From positions 79,128-109,634 of the forward strand of contig DINI01000006.1 of assembly GCA_002426755.1 (NCBI GenBank): DNA of 30,507 bases, in the 5' to 3' direction. The translations under genes were made by a program, and so were the position numbers. The notes beneath the pieces are model-generated. The model was not told the DNA's origin. It did not search any database and saw only the letters and a program-made list of their open reading frames with translations. This stretch comes from Flavobacteriaceae bacterium UBA5544. Its GTDB lineage: Bacteria > Bacteroidota > Bacteroidia > Flavobacteriales > Flavobacteriaceae. This document shows, in pieces, positions 8,325 to 17,800 of the stretch; position 1 is the first letter of the stretch, and every line of letters starts with the position of its first letter.

Positions 8325-8792
8325 TTAAGCAGATAAAAAGAACACATGGATGGCCAGTGAAAGCAACACTCCGCTTAAGATACCGTTGGCTTTAAGATTA
8401 TTGTATAAAATATAGTTGAGCACATAGCTGCTAATGGTGGTTGAGTTGATTAAATGTGCAAAAATGAGGTGATTTTCCAATTTTTGACCCGTTAGATATT
8501 CTGTCAATTGCATCGCCCCAACCCCAAAAATTACAGCTAGTATTAACAACAGGGTCGCAGGCTTTTGGTTTTTTAGCTTATAGTCATCTGTATTTTGAGG
8601 CAAAAAATGCTCTATCAGTATAAATCTGACAAAAAACAACATTGGAATTGGAAACATGATGGATGCAATAATTTTAATGACATCCTTTAAAGTCCTTATT
8701 TCATCATATCCCAAAAACACCAGATAGATAAACACCACAACCGAAACTCCAGTCGTGACGATAAAAGCCATATTTAAGTTCTTCAGCTTCAT
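8325..8792 (-). CDS. Small multi-pass membrane protein, unknown function, possible paralogue of the next gene
   Basis: This 155-residue protein has about five hydrophobic segments (near 9-27, 38-60, 80-96, 108-128 and 133-153), with a polar loop at about 66-79 after the second. It contains no recognisable active-site motif. The segment around IKIIASIMFPIPMLFF resembles the matching part of the 161-residue neighbour. It starts 8 bases after the end of a possible short secreted-peptide ORF. Position and size would fit an accessory or immunity-type membrane protein, but nothing in the sequence proves that. Confidence 0.65.
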   Translation of the reverse strand: MKLKNLNMAFIVTTGVSVVVFIYLVFLGYDEIRTLKDVIKIIASIMFPIPMLFFVRFILIEHFLPQNTDDYKLKNQKPATLLLILAVIFGVGAMQLTEYLTGQKLENHLIFAHLINSTTISSYVLNYILYNNLKANGILSGVLLSLAIHVFFLSA

Positions 8793-8800
8793 CCCGCTAC

Positions 8801-8951
8801 TTAAAAACCATTTGGTACATTAGCATTGGACGACATAAAAGCAACACAGCTGTTATAACTTTCAATACATTTTTTTGAAATTCTACCCGAGTTGATGGCT
8901 ACGGTAAGCATACAAGCTGTAAATAGCATGGTTTTAATAACTAGTTTCATA
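8801..8951 (-). pseudogene. Possible small secreted-peptide gene, apparently frameshifted
   Basis: An ATG at 8951 opens a frame that reads MKLVY and stops at once. Shifted by one base, the same DNA reads IKTMLFTACMLTVAINSG and runs to a TAA at 8801-8803; the in-frame ATG at 8929 would give 42 residues by itself. Joined, the product would have a basic start, a hydrophobic core and a short tail with two Cys six residues apart (CIESYNSC), like a small exported peptide. It ends 8 bases before the membrane-protein gene at 8792. It may be a real gene with a one-base indel, a sequencing error, a shorter gene starting at 8929, or chance. Confidence 0.3.
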
Positions 8952-9045
8952 ATGTTTTGTTTTGATGATTACAGGGCAAATTTGCGATAGTTGAAGTAAA
9001 GTGAAAATTCAATTTTTTAAAATAACTGACGATATATTTATGCAT

Positions 9046-9053
9046 CAAAATTA
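9046..9053 (-). promoter_or_regulatory. Possible -7 box for the membrane-protein cluster
   Basis: The minus strand reads TAATTTTG, matching TAnnTTTG, 94 bases before the ATG at 8951 and about 250 before the membrane-protein ATG at 8792. No -33 partner is evident and the region is very AT-rich, so a chance match is possible. Confidence 0.22.
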
Positions 9054-9101
9054 ATTATAGCCTATATTTACTATATAAAATAACATATTACAGACGATTG
9101 A

Positions 9102-10610
9102 ATGACCGATTTAAAAGCCATTATTTCCACCTTTTCTTTAGAAGAACAACAACAATTTGTGAGTTATCTCGAAAAAAAGAACAAACGGAATGACACCAAA
9201 AACATTCAATTGTTCAAGTTATTGGCGAAGAAAGAAGAGCCGGATGATATCTGTTTCAAACTGTATAAAAGCAATAAAAAAGATGCCTATCACGCCTTGA
9301 GAAAACGCCTATATCAATCTTTGATTGATTTTATAGCAAATTCTAAAATGGAAGAAGAAAATTCCGTGGATATGCAACTCATCAAATACATTCTTGCTTC
9401 CAGGAACTTTCTTCTTCACAACCAAGCAAAAGTAGCATATAAAATTCTGGACAAAGCTGAAGCACTTGCAAAAGAACATCACCTGTTTTCTATCTTAAAT
9501 GAAATTTATCACACCAAAATCCAATATGCATATACCAATCCTGATGTTGATGTAGAAACCGTAATTAAAGCCTTCAAATCAAATCAAAAACAACATTATA
9601 CTGAAGACCAACTCAATATTGTATATGCTAAAATCCGCCAAATACTGAATGACATGACCTACAAAGGCGAGGTTGTGGATTTTCAGACCCTTTTGAACGA
9701 CACACTTTCAGAATACAACATAGACATCAATGAATCGCTCTCGTTTAAATCTCTATACCAATTAATGACCATTGTGAGCATCTCGGCATTTGCGACCAAC
9801 GATTACCTTAAAATTGAGCAGTTCTTAATTGACACCTATAAAACAATCCATCATCACAAAACAAAGGAGAAAGAACTCTTCTATCATATTGAAGTCCTGT
9901 ATATGATTGCAAACACCTTGTTTCGAAACAAAAAATTTAATCAATCTCTATTGTATTTAGAGCAAATGCATCAATACATGAATCAAAACAACGGTAAATA
10001 TTACAACAACTTTAAGTTGAAATATAATTTATTATTGGGATTGAACTATAACTATTCAAATCAGCAAGACAGAGCCATTGAGGTATTGGAACCATTCAAA
10101 ATCAATAAACATCCCGACTTGGAGTCGTTACTAGATATCTATCTGAGCTTAATTATGTTTTATATTCAAAAAGACGAATTCAAAAAAGCGATGCAACTGT
10201 TTTCGAAATTTTATCATACCGATAATTGGTACATTGAAAAAGCAGGAAAAGAATGGGCAATTAAAAAAAATCTCATCGAAATAATACTACATATAGAATT
10301 GGAACATATAGACATGGTAGAATCAAGGTTGAAAAGTTTCAGAAGAACCTATTCAAAATATCTGAAACAAATCCAACAAGAAAGAGTATTAACGTATTTA
10401 AATCTGCTGGAGTCTTATCACAAAAATCCCGAGCAAGTAACTTCTACTAAATTTAAAGAAAAGGTGGAAAGTTCCTTTGTATGGTTGGAAGCTCGACGTG
10501 AAGATATTTTCGTGATGAGTTTTTATGCTTGGTTAAAAAGCAAGATGGAGCACAAACCGCTTTTTACGACTACTTTAGAACTTGTAAAAATGAGTCAAAC
10601 TGTTAATTAA
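9102..10610 (+). CDS. Helical-repeat (TPR-like) cytoplasmic protein, unknown function
   Basis: The 502-residue product has no signal peptide or membrane segment and is almost wholly helical. It has many aromatic and Leu residues in the spacing of helix-turn-helix repeats, for example the stretch around KKFNQSLLYLEQMHQY and RAIEVLEPF. This suggests TPR-like protein-interaction repeats, most evident between about 260 and 410. Charged N-terminal residues (SLEEQQQFVSYLEKKNKR) may form a separate helical module. I know of similar uncharacterised flavobacterial proteins but no defined role. It is divergent from the membrane-protein cluster, with a short AT-rich region between them holding a near-match -7 box (TATATTTA). 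The gene after it codes for a small exported protein 79 bases downstream. Confidence 0.7.
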   Translation: MTDLKAIISTFSLEEQQQFVSYLEKKNKRNDTKNIQLFKLLAKKEEPDDICFKLYKSNKKDAYHALRKRLYQSLIDFIANSKMEEENSVDMQLIKYILASRNFLLHNQAKVAYKILDKAEALAKEHHLFSILNEIYHTKIQYAYTNPDVDVETVIKAFKSNQKQHYTEDQLNIVYAKIRQILNDMTYKGEVVDFQTLLNDTLSEYNIDINESLSFKSLYQLMTIVSISAFATNDYLKIEQFLIDTYKTIHHHKTKEKELFYHIEVLYMIANTLFRNKKFNQSLLYLEQMHQYMNQNNGKYYNNFKLKYNLLLGLNYNYSNQQDRAIEVLEPFKINKHPDLESLLDIYLSLIMFYIQKDEFKKAMQLFSKFYHTDNWYIEKAGKEWAIKKNLIEIILHIELEHIDMVESRLKSFRRTYSKYLKQIQQERVLTYLNLLESYHKNPEQVTSTKFKEKVESSFVWLEARREDIFVMSFYAWLKSKMEHKPLFTTTLELVKMSQTVN

Positions 10611-10689
10611 ATTCTAAAAATTGATATATTTATTAAACTATTCAACAAATCAAAAGTCAAAGCAGTATAAACAATAAAAATTAAACAAA

Positions 10690-11154
10690 ATGAAAAACCT
10701 ATTAATGATAGCAATCGCATTTGTAACCATCACTGCAACTGCTCAAGAAAGAAAAAAAGAAGACCACAAAGGAGACCGAAAAGAGCGCATGCAAAAGCTC
10801 CAAGACATGACTCCAGAAGAAACAGCAGAGTTTCAAACAAAAAAAATGACGCTCCAGTTAGATTTAAACGAAAAACAACAAGCTGAAGTCAAAAAATTAT
10901 TCAAGGAGGAAGCTACTACGCGAAAAGCCAAAATGGAAGAATTTAAGGCCAAAAAAGAGAAAGCGGACGGTGAAAAATTGTCAAAAGAAGATCGTATGAA
11001 AATGCAAAACGAACGTTTGGACAATCAAATTGAAATGAAGAAAAAAATGAAAGCCATCCTAAATGACGATCAGTACGCAAAATTTGAAAAAATGCAGGAA
11101 GAGCGCCAAGAAAAAAGAGGTGATCATGCCAAAATGAGAAAGAACAAAGAATAG
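10690..11154 (+). CDS. Small exported helical protein, Spy/CpxP or DUF4890-like
   Basis: The 154-residue protein has a signal peptide (about 1-18, ending TATAQ) and a very charged, Lys/Glu/Met-rich helical body. Two segments, LNEKQQAEVKKLF near residue 59 and LNDDQYAKFEKM near 121, resemble the LTxxQ repeats of Spy/CpxP periplasmic proteins, which bind unfolded proteins or sense envelope stress. A role as a periplasmic chaperone or sensor is therefore reasonable but unproven. There are no Cys residues or catalytic motifs. A terminator follows, so the next small gene is probably transcribed separately. Confidence 0.7.
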   Translation: MKNLLMIAIAFVTITATAQERKKEDHKGDRKERMQKLQDMTPEETAEFQTKKMTLQLDLNEKQQAEVKKLFKEEATTRKAKMEEFKAKKEKADGEKLSKEDRMKMQNERLDNQIEMKKKMKAILNDDQYAKFEKMQEERQEKRGDHAKMRKNKE

Positions 11155-11189
11155 TTTTAATGATTGATAGTTAGTTTTTGAAACAAAAA

Positions 11190-11219
11190 GGCATTGGTTT
11201 TTTAATCAATGCCTTTTTT
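11190..11219 (+). terminator. Rho-independent terminator after the Spy/CpxP-like gene
   Basis: The inverted repeat GGCATTGGTT/AATCAATGCC (10 bp, one wobble) with a TTTT loop is followed by six T, 36 bases after the stop codon. Confidence 0.82.
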
Positions 11220-11280
11220 ATTTGTGTTTTTGTCTTAAAAATTATTACTTTAGTTGCTACATTTACAAAAAATATATCTG

Positions 11281-11625
11281 ATGAAAAAAATAATTACATT
11301 TTGCTTTTTTGCTTTTGCCCTAGTACTGGGAACACAAACAGTTTCAGCTCAATCGATAGTGGAAGTCAACTCTCTTGCTTCCAAAAAAACATTGGAGCTC
11401 AAAAAAGTAGTGAAATTCGATAACGATACACAGGATTTAGTATATCAAACCTACCAGGAATTTGTTCAGAAAAAATTGGATGCTGACAAACTAGTAGCCG
11501 AAGGAGGCACTCTTTCTGCTGAAGAAAAAGAAAAAATGAATACAATGCTGACTGAAAAGTTTAAAACTATATTTACAGAAGAAGAGTTTATGCTTTATGA
11601 AGCATATACCGAATCGCAGAAATAA
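11281..11625 (+). CDS. Small exported helical protein, unknown function
   Basis: The ATG at 11281 gives a 114-residue protein with a standard signal peptide (about 1-22, ending VSAQ). An in-frame ATG nine codons earlier would only add a tail to the signal peptide, so it was not used. The mature part is a short charged helical region ending with FKTIFTEEEFMLYEAY, which resembles the last repeat of CpxP/Spy-like proteins and echoes the neighbour at 10690. I infer a distant relationship from the shared plan (signal peptide, helical body, LxxxQ/LTEKF-like ends), not from clear sequence identity. It is flanked by terminators on both sides, so it is likely monocistronic. Its function is unknown. 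Confidence 0.62.
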   Translation: MKKIITFCFFAFALVLGTQTVSAQSIVEVNSLASKKTLELKKVVKFDNDTQDLVYQTYQEFVQKKLDADKLVAEGGTLSAEEKEKMNTMLTEKFKTIFTEEEFMLYEAYTESQK

Positions 11626-11649
11626 TAATTCTTATTTATTTACAGAAAA

Positions 11650-11678
11650 GGCTTTCACAATTACTGAAAGCCTTTTTT
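11650..11678. terminator. Terminator between convergent genes (114-residue protein and hemL)
   Basis: A perfect 8-bp stem GGCTTTCA/TGAAAGCC with a 7-base loop is followed by six T on the plus strand and by TTTT on the minus strand. It sits 25 bases past the plus-strand stop and a few bases past the hemL stop at 11684. Confidence 0.8.
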
Positions 11679-11683
11679 GCTTT

Positions 11684-12970
11684 TTAGAGTCTAGCCGCTA
11701 CCTTCTCAACAGCTTGAATGGTTACGTCCAAATCTTCATAAGTGAGCGCATCACAAATAAACCATGTTTCAAAGGCACTGGGGGCAATGTAAATGCCTTC
11801 TTGAAGCAATCCATGAAAGAAAGATTTAAAAGTATCGTTATTGGCATTTGCGGCACTTTCAAAATTAGTAACTGGCAAAGCGTCAAAATGAATTGAAATC
11901 ATAGAACCAACCCTATTTATGGTATGTTCAATTCCAAATTTGTCCAATGCTTCTGCACAGCCTGTATGCAAATACTCCGTTTTCTCTGCAAGACGACTAA
12001 AAATCGTTTTGTCAGTGTTCAACTCGGTTAACATCGCCAAACCAGCAGCCATCGCCAAAGGATTCCCACTTAAAGTCCCAGCTTGATAAACGGGTCCAAC
12101 GGGAGCTAAATAATCCATAATCTCATGTCTCGCCGCAAAGGCCCCAACTGGCAATCCACCGCCAATTACTTTTCCAAAGCAAACAATATCGGCATCAATA
12201 CCATAGAGCTCTTGTGCGCCACCTTGTGCCAATCGAAAACCAGTCATGACCTCATCAAAAATGAGCAAAATATGATGCGCATCACAGATCGTTCTTAATG
12301 CGTGCAAAAACCCATCTTTTGGAGGTACACAACCCATATTCCCCGCAACGGGCTCAATAATGATACAAGCTATTTCATCCTTATTGGCGGCAATCAATTC
12401 CTTTACGTTATCAATATCATTATATTGCGCCAAAAGCGTGTCTTTCGCTGTTCCAGCTGTGACACCAGGACTGTTAGGAGTTCCGAAAGTGATGGCACCG
12501 CTCCCAGCCGCAATCAAAAAGGAATCACTATGACCATGATAACAGCCAGCAAACTTGATAATTTTATCCTTCTTTGTAAACCCACGTGCCAAACGCACAG
12601 CACTCATACAGGCTTCAGTCCCCGAATTGACAAAACGTATTTTATCAATATTCGGCACCATCGAAACGGCCAACTCCGCAATCTTTGACTCGATGGCTGT
12701 AGGCATCCCAAAAGAGGTTCCTAATTTGGCCTTTTCAATCACAGCATCAACCACCGGTCCATAAGCATGACCCAAAATCATAGGTCCCCAAGAATTGATA
12801 TAATCGATATAACGGTTATCGTCGGCATCAAAGACATAAGCGCCTTTCGCTGACTTGGCAAAAAGTGGCGTGCCTCCAACAGCTTTAAAAGCCCTCACTG
12901 GAGAATTGACACCACCGGGAATAACTTGTTCAGCTTGTTTGAATAGCGCACTACTGCGTTGATAGAGCAT
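11684..12970 (-). CDS. hemL: Glutamate-1-semialdehyde 2,1-aminomutase
   Basis: This 428-residue PLP enzyme converts glutamate-1-semialdehyde to 5-aminolevulinate, the C5-route precursor of haem and other tetrapyrroles, in the cytoplasm. The length is that of the family. Visible features are the N-terminal GGVNSPVRAF stretch (19-28), the NSGTEA motif (115-120), CYHGHSD (143-149), the PLP aspartate in IFDEV (Asp239) and the Schiff-base Lys267 in FGKVIGGGLPVGAF. All key residues are present. It begins two bases after the stop of the GH73-LysM gene, so it is the last gene of a three-gene operon. The link with a peptidoglycan hydrolase looks like operon organisation rather than a shared pathway. 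Confidence 0.97.
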   Translation of the reverse strand: MLYQRSSALFKQAEQVIPGGVNSPVRAFKAVGGTPLFAKSAKGAYVFDADDNRYIDYINSWGPMILGHAYGPVVDAVIEKAKLGTSFGMPTAIESKIAELAVSMVPNIDKIRFVNSGTEACMSAVRLARGFTKKDKIIKFAGCYHGHSDSFLIAAGSGAITFGTPNSPGVTAGTAKDTLLAQYNDIDNVKELIAANKDEIACIIIEPVAGNMGCVPPKDGFLHALRTICDAHHILLIFDEVMTGFRLAQGGAQELYGIDADIVCFGKVIGGGLPVGAFAARHEIMDYLAPVGPVYQAGTLSGNPLAMAAGLAMLTELNTDKTIFSRLAEKTEYLHTGCAEALDKFGIEHTINRVGSMISIHFDALPVTNFESAANANNDTFKSFFHGLLQEGIYIAPSAFETWFICDALTYEDLDVTIQAVEKVAARL

Positions 12971-12972
12971 GT

Positions 12973-13812
12973 TTAATTGGATTTGATAATAAGTATTTGA
13001 CCAAGTTTTAAATCGTTATTGCGCATGCCATTCAAGCGTTGCAATTCTTCAATGGTCATATTGTAGCGTTTTGACAAAGAATACATGGTGTCGCCCTTCA
13101 CCACTTCATGCGTTGCAGTTGATGCACTGGTAGTTTCTGTGCGTTGGGTTCGAACCCTGGGCGTATGACCGAGAACTTCCTCATCAAATTTATACAGCTG
13201 AAAACGTTCGATTAAGCTGATGAGCTTTTCAGGGTATTTTCGGTCGGTTGCATAACCGGCTGCGCGCAATCCTTTAGCCCAACTTTCATAATCATCTTCA
13301 TCATGCTTGAACAAACCAGCGTAACGACTTCTTTTGGCCAAAAAAATGGAATGGTCCTCAAACGACTCTTCGGCATGTTTATATTTTCTAAAACACTCTT
13401 GGTTTTTATCATCATCATGATAAATCTTTTGTCCAGTCCAATCATGACATTTAATCCCAAAATGATTGTTGGCTTCCACTGCCAAACGCCCTTGTCCTGA
13501 AGCGGATTCCAAAATACCTTGAGCCAAAGTAATACTTGCAGGAATTTTATATTTACGCATCTCTTCTTTAGCAATGGCACTGTAATTGGCAATATATTCT
13601 TCGGTGCTGTTAGCAAATGTTTTGCGATTTTCCGTATTTACAACAATCTCCTCTGGTGTTTCAGCAGGCGTTTTTGTGTCATCCGTTTTGGTTCTTACTA
13701 CAACCCGTTCGGTACGGTGCGGTGCGTTTTTCTTTTTGGTGACAATGCGCTTTTTAGAACCACAGCCGACAAGTGTTAAACATAGCATCAAAATGACAAA
13801 GAGTTGCTTCAT
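12973..13812 (-). CDS. GH73 glucosaminidase-LysM lipoprotein
   Basis: The 279-residue protein has a lipoprotein signal (LVGC, Cys17), a basic and Thr-rich linker (about 20-65), a GH73 beta-N-acetylglucosaminidase domain (about 70-208) and a C-terminal LysM peptidoglycan-binding module (about 235-278, HEVVKGDTMYSLSKRYNM). In the catalytic domain, ITLAQGILESASG carries the probable acid Glu102, followed by NNHFGIKC and the YATDRKYPEKL block typical of such enzymes. It should cut the glycan strands of peptidoglycan, helping cell-wall growth or cell separation. It begins 9 bases after the stop of the PLP-enzyme gene and is followed at 2 bases by hemL. Confidence 0.92.
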   Translation of the reverse strand: MKQLFVILMLCLTLVGCGSKKRIVTKKKNAPHRTERVVVRTKTDDTKTPAETPEEIVVNTENRKTFANSTEEYIANYSAIAKEEMRKYKIPASITLAQGILESASGQGRLAVEANNHFGIKCHDWTGQKIYHDDDKNQECFRKYKHAEESFEDHSIFLAKRSRYAGLFKHDEDDYESWAKGLRAAGYATDRKYPEKLISLIERFQLYKFDEEVLGHTPRVRTQRTETTSASTATHEVVKGDTMYSLSKRYNMTIEELQRLNGMRNNDLKLGQILIIKSN

Positions 13813-13821
13813 AATATAGTT

Positions 13822-14712
13822 TCAACCGATTAAGGGTAACTGTTTTTGTTTTAAAATTAAATTCATGCCATCAATCCCTTGCAAACCTCCTGTATGGATA
13901 GCCAAAATTTTTGACCCTTTAGGAAAGTATCCCTTCTTCATCAAATCAAAAATCCCAAACAGCATTTTTCCAGTATAAATAGGATCTAAAGGAATGTTGT
14001 AATTGGACTTGAATGCATTAATAAAACTGATTAATTCGTGATTTATTTTGGCATAACCACCAAAATGATAATCTGTAATCAATTCCCAATTATTTTTCGT
14101 GGCAAATTTAGGGATTTCTTCCCGTAAAAAATCACCTTTTAATGCAGGAAATCCAAGTATTTTTTGATGCGGTTGACTCCTGTTGATTAATCCCGAAATG
14201 GTGCCTCCAGTTCCAACTGGGCAACAAATATAATCAAAAGCAAAATCATGGTCTGTTAAGATTTCCTCACATCCCTTAATAGCCAAGGAATTGGTACCTC
14301 CTTCAGGAATCAAATAAAAATTGCCAAATTCGTCCTCAAGACTCTTCACAAAAGCATCTGATGATTTATTCCGATAGTCCTCTCGTGAAACAAACTTAAA
14401 AACCATTCCACAATCTTGTGCAAATTGAAGCGTAGGATTACTGTCTATTCTGTCAAAAAGTTCCTCGCCTCTGATAATTCCAATGGTAGAAAAACCAAAT
14501 TCTTTTCCAGCGGATGCAACCGCCGCAATATGGTTAGAAAAAGCACCTCCGAAGGTCAATAACCTTGTTTGGTTTATTTTTTTAGCCTCTACCAAATTAT
14601 ACTTTAATTTACGGTATTTGTTACCGGAAATTTTAGGGTGAATCTGATACTCTGGTTTTATAAACAACTCATTTTCAATAAGCACATTCTGATTGGCTAT
14701 GATTTTAATCAT
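13822..14712 (-). CDS. ACC deaminase/D-cysteine desulfhydrase-family PLP enzyme
   Basis: The 296-residue protein is a fold-type II PLP enzyme. The Schiff-base lysine is in SGNKYRKLKYNL (Lys32), FGGAFSNH holds the cofactor-ring Asn (Asn60), GTGGTISG (167-174) is the phosphate-binding loop, and YTGKM and IHTGGLQG occur near the C terminus. The family either opens 1-aminocyclopropane-1-carboxylate or desulfhydrates D-cysteine; the sequence alone does not decide, and many bacterial members prefer D-cysteine. It is the first gene of the operon with the GH73-LysM lipoprotein and hemL. The ATG at 14712 lies 36 bases downstream of a matching -7 box. Confidence 0.88.
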   Translation of the reverse strand: MIKIIANQNVLIENELFIKPEYQIHPKISGNKYRKLKYNLVEAKKINQTRLLTFGGAFSNHIAAVASAGKEFGFSTIGIIRGEELFDRIDSNPTLQFAQDCGMVFKFVSREDYRNKSSDAFVKSLEDEFGNFYLIPEGGTNSLAIKGCEEILTDHDFAFDYICCPVGTGGTISGLINRSQPHQKILGFPALKGDFLREEIPKFATKNNWELITDYHFGGYAKINHELISFINAFKSNYNIPLDPIYTGKMLFGIFDLMKKGYFPKGSKILAIHTGGLQGIDGMNLILKQKQLPLIG

Positions 14713-14748
14713 TTCAACGTTTTTCGGTTAACAATTAATTAACATGTC

Positions 14749-14756
14749 CAAATTTA
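14749..14756 (-). promoter_or_regulatory. -7 promoter box for the PLP enzyme-GH73-hemL operon
   Basis: The minus strand reads TAAATTTG, an exact TAnnTTTG match, 36 bases before the ATG at 14712. No convincing -33 element is present at the standard distance. Confidence 0.45.
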
Positions 14757-14833
14757 GAATATTTTTAATCCTTGAAACTTGCTCTGGAGATATTCTTTGA
14801 AATTAACCTAAAATGAAAGAAAATCGTTAAGCC

Positions 14834-14841
14834 TAATTTTG
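14834..14841 (+). promoter_or_regulatory. -7 promoter box for the large T9SS substrate gene
   Basis: TAATTTTG matches TAnnTTTG and ends 21 bases before the ATG at 14863. This gives a short leader of about 15 bases, and it argues against the TTG start at 14839, which lies within the box. Confidence 0.5.
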
Positions 14842-14862
14842 TACAAATTAATAATTACCGCT

Positions 14863-17800
14863 ATGATTAGAAAATTACTATTACTTTACTTCTTTGTTGG
14901 ATTAATTGGAGGGCAGGTTTCTTCACAAACTGTGACCATAACTGCACCTGGCAATGGTACATTTACAGTGCCTTGTGATGTGACATCGCTCACAGTAGAG
15001 GTTTGGGGCGCCGGTGGTGCTGGAGGTGGATCTGGCACCAATAATGCCGGCGGCGGAGGAGGAGGAGGAGGAGGATATGCCTTCAATACCCTGACTGTAA
15101 TTTCTGGACAAGTGATTAACTACACAATTGGAATTGGAGGAAATGGAAACAACAATTCCAACGGACAACCGGGAGGTAACACTACATTTTTGTCTCTGAC
15201 AGCAAACGGAGGCGCAGGGGGACTCAGAAATGCTGGAGCTGGTGGCGCTGGAGGTGGCGCAAGTGGTGGCAGTCCAAATACTTCCGGAGCTAATGGAATC
15301 GACGGCTCTACCACCGGAGGAAAAGGTGGCGATGGCGCTAATGGTGGTGCTGGAGGCATCGGAAACGTAAATATTAATGGTTCACCAGGCACATCACCAG
15401 GCGGTGGCGGCGGTGGCGGCGAAAGAGGAAGTAATAATCGAGCCGGTGGTAATGGAGGTAATGGACAAATTCGTATTACCTATATCTCTGCCTTTTCTAC
15501 ATATAACGCACCAACATTTCAAAGTGGTGTAGAACCAATCACAAATGTCACTTTTGCAGGAATTAACAGGACCACATCGGCAACTGTTAATGGAACTCCT
15601 GCTTTAGAATCATTTTGTGATATTGCCACGGTCTTACGAGGAAATGCGACAAATCCCATTTCTTTAATGGGAAATACCGGTGGAAATTATGATGATTATT
15701 TTAGTGTTTATATTGATTGGAATCACAATGGGACTTTTGATAATAATACAACCGAAAGATATTATATAGGAACCATTGGAAATTCAACAGGTATTGATAC
15801 CCAGGTTTTAAATGGTAATATTAGTGTTCCAGCTGCTGCCTTGCTTGGACTGACAAAAATGCGAGTGATGAAACGCTATAATGCATACGCTACAAGTGCT
15901 ACTCAAATTAATGCTGGTTTTGGTCAAGCGGAGGAGTATGTGGTAAATGTACTCGCTCCAGCACCATGTTCAGAACCAACAGCACAAGCCACTAACCTTG
16001 TGTTAAGTGGATCCGGCACCACGATTTCTGGAAGCTTTACAGCGGCATCTCCTGCACCTGATAGCTATCTAGTAGTTTACAATACAACAGGAACGCCCCC
16101 AACTCCATCGGACGGAACTGCTTATACCATTGGTGGCACCGTAGGTGTCGGAAATATTGTAGCCGATATAGATGGCAACACCAGCTTTGCCGTTAGTGGT
16201 CTAGCGGCGACCACTCCTTACTATTTCTTTGTGTTTGCATACAATAATGCGGCTTGTACGGCAAACTATCTGACATCAAGTCCATTAACAGGGACTAAAG
16301 CAACAGGCAATTCTTACTGCGCGCCCACCTCTTTCGATCCTGATGGATTATATATTAACCGATTGGCTTTTGTGGGAGCACTAGTGGATCCACCCGCTAA
16401 TAACTCCACATATAGTGCTTCAGGATATCAAGATTTTACTGGATTATCTCCAATTGCAGTCCAAGCACAAGGGGAAGGTGTAAATGTTGTTGCCTATGCA
16501 ACTGGTAACGTACTCGGTAGAGGAACTTGGAAGGCTTGGATTGATTGGAATAAAAATGGTGTTTTTTCTGCAAGTGAATTAATTTATGACATTTTTGGTT
16601 TTGCCGGCGGCGGTGCAACTTTTGGATTTAAAATCCCTGCTGGTCAAGCACCTGGGGATTATCGAATCAGAATTCGTATAAATAACGGACTTGATTACTA
16701 TTATTATCCATATGTCCTGGAGACATTTGGATTTGATTTTGGCCCTTGTGATCCTTTCTCATCTAGTTATGATGTAGATGATTATGGAGAAACAGAAGAT
16801 TATTTATTTACCGTGATCGCTAGCTGTCCGTCACTTATTACAGATGTTGTAGATGATGAAACCTGTGGTAATGGTTCATTAACGCTGGGAGCTTCAGGCA
16901 CATCTGGAGTTACCGAGTTTAGATGGTATACCACAGAAACTGGCGGAGTTCCTATTGCAACTACGGCCCCGGTAGGTTTAACAACTACATGGACAACCCC
17001 AGTGTTATCAAGTACGACTTCCTATTATGTTACTGCATTCAATGGAAATTGCGAATCTTTAGTTCGTACTGAAGTGATTGCAAAAATCAGTCCCATTCCT
17101 GTCGTAACATTTACGCCATCTTCACCAATAGTTTGTGGCAATGATGATATTATTCAGTTAACTGCGCAAGCTGATACGGAAAAAGTTTATCTAATTGATG
17201 AAAAATTCGATGTCAATCTAGGTGAGTTTTATAACATAAATAGTGATGGCAACCCTTCCGCAACAGATAATAAAACAAGGTGGGCAAATAGAACAAGTGT
17301 CTATATCCCCACTACAAATGTGAATGTTTGGTATCCAGCTATTTCTTCCGGTTTTGGACCGGATCGTTTTGCACTGGCAATTTCTGATCCTTCTGATCCC
17401 AATTATCCAACAGTACCGGTCGAAAATTCTTTAACTCTCATAAATCCGCGAGACACTGCCGATTTTATAAATTTAACATTAGAATTAGAGTTCTTTTATT
17501 CCAGATATTTGCCAGGTGGACTTAACCCAACATATGAATATGCTGCAATAGAGCTCTCCACCAATAATGGAGCAACATACCCAATTCAAATTGCAAATTT
17601 CACATCAAATCAAGGCATTGGAACGAGATTCGTTAAACTGTCTTATGATTTGACCGCATATATAAATCAGCCCAATCTAAAAATTAGAATACGTCAATAT
17701 TCATATGCCGACACCAATGGATGGCTTCCTGGTGGCATAGCGGTAGACAACATTCAATTGTATGGAGACAAACCTCTTAATACAGCATTCAATTATGACA

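Noticed and set aside
13822..14712. Claim of plant-type ACC deaminase function
   Set aside because: The family also holds D-cysteine desulfhydrases, and the sequence does not decide between them.
14886..15392. Three Pro/Ser-rich open frames on the minus strand
   Set aside because: They are the complements of the Gly-rich part of the T9SS gene, where GGN codons give CCN on the other strand; low-complexity shadows.
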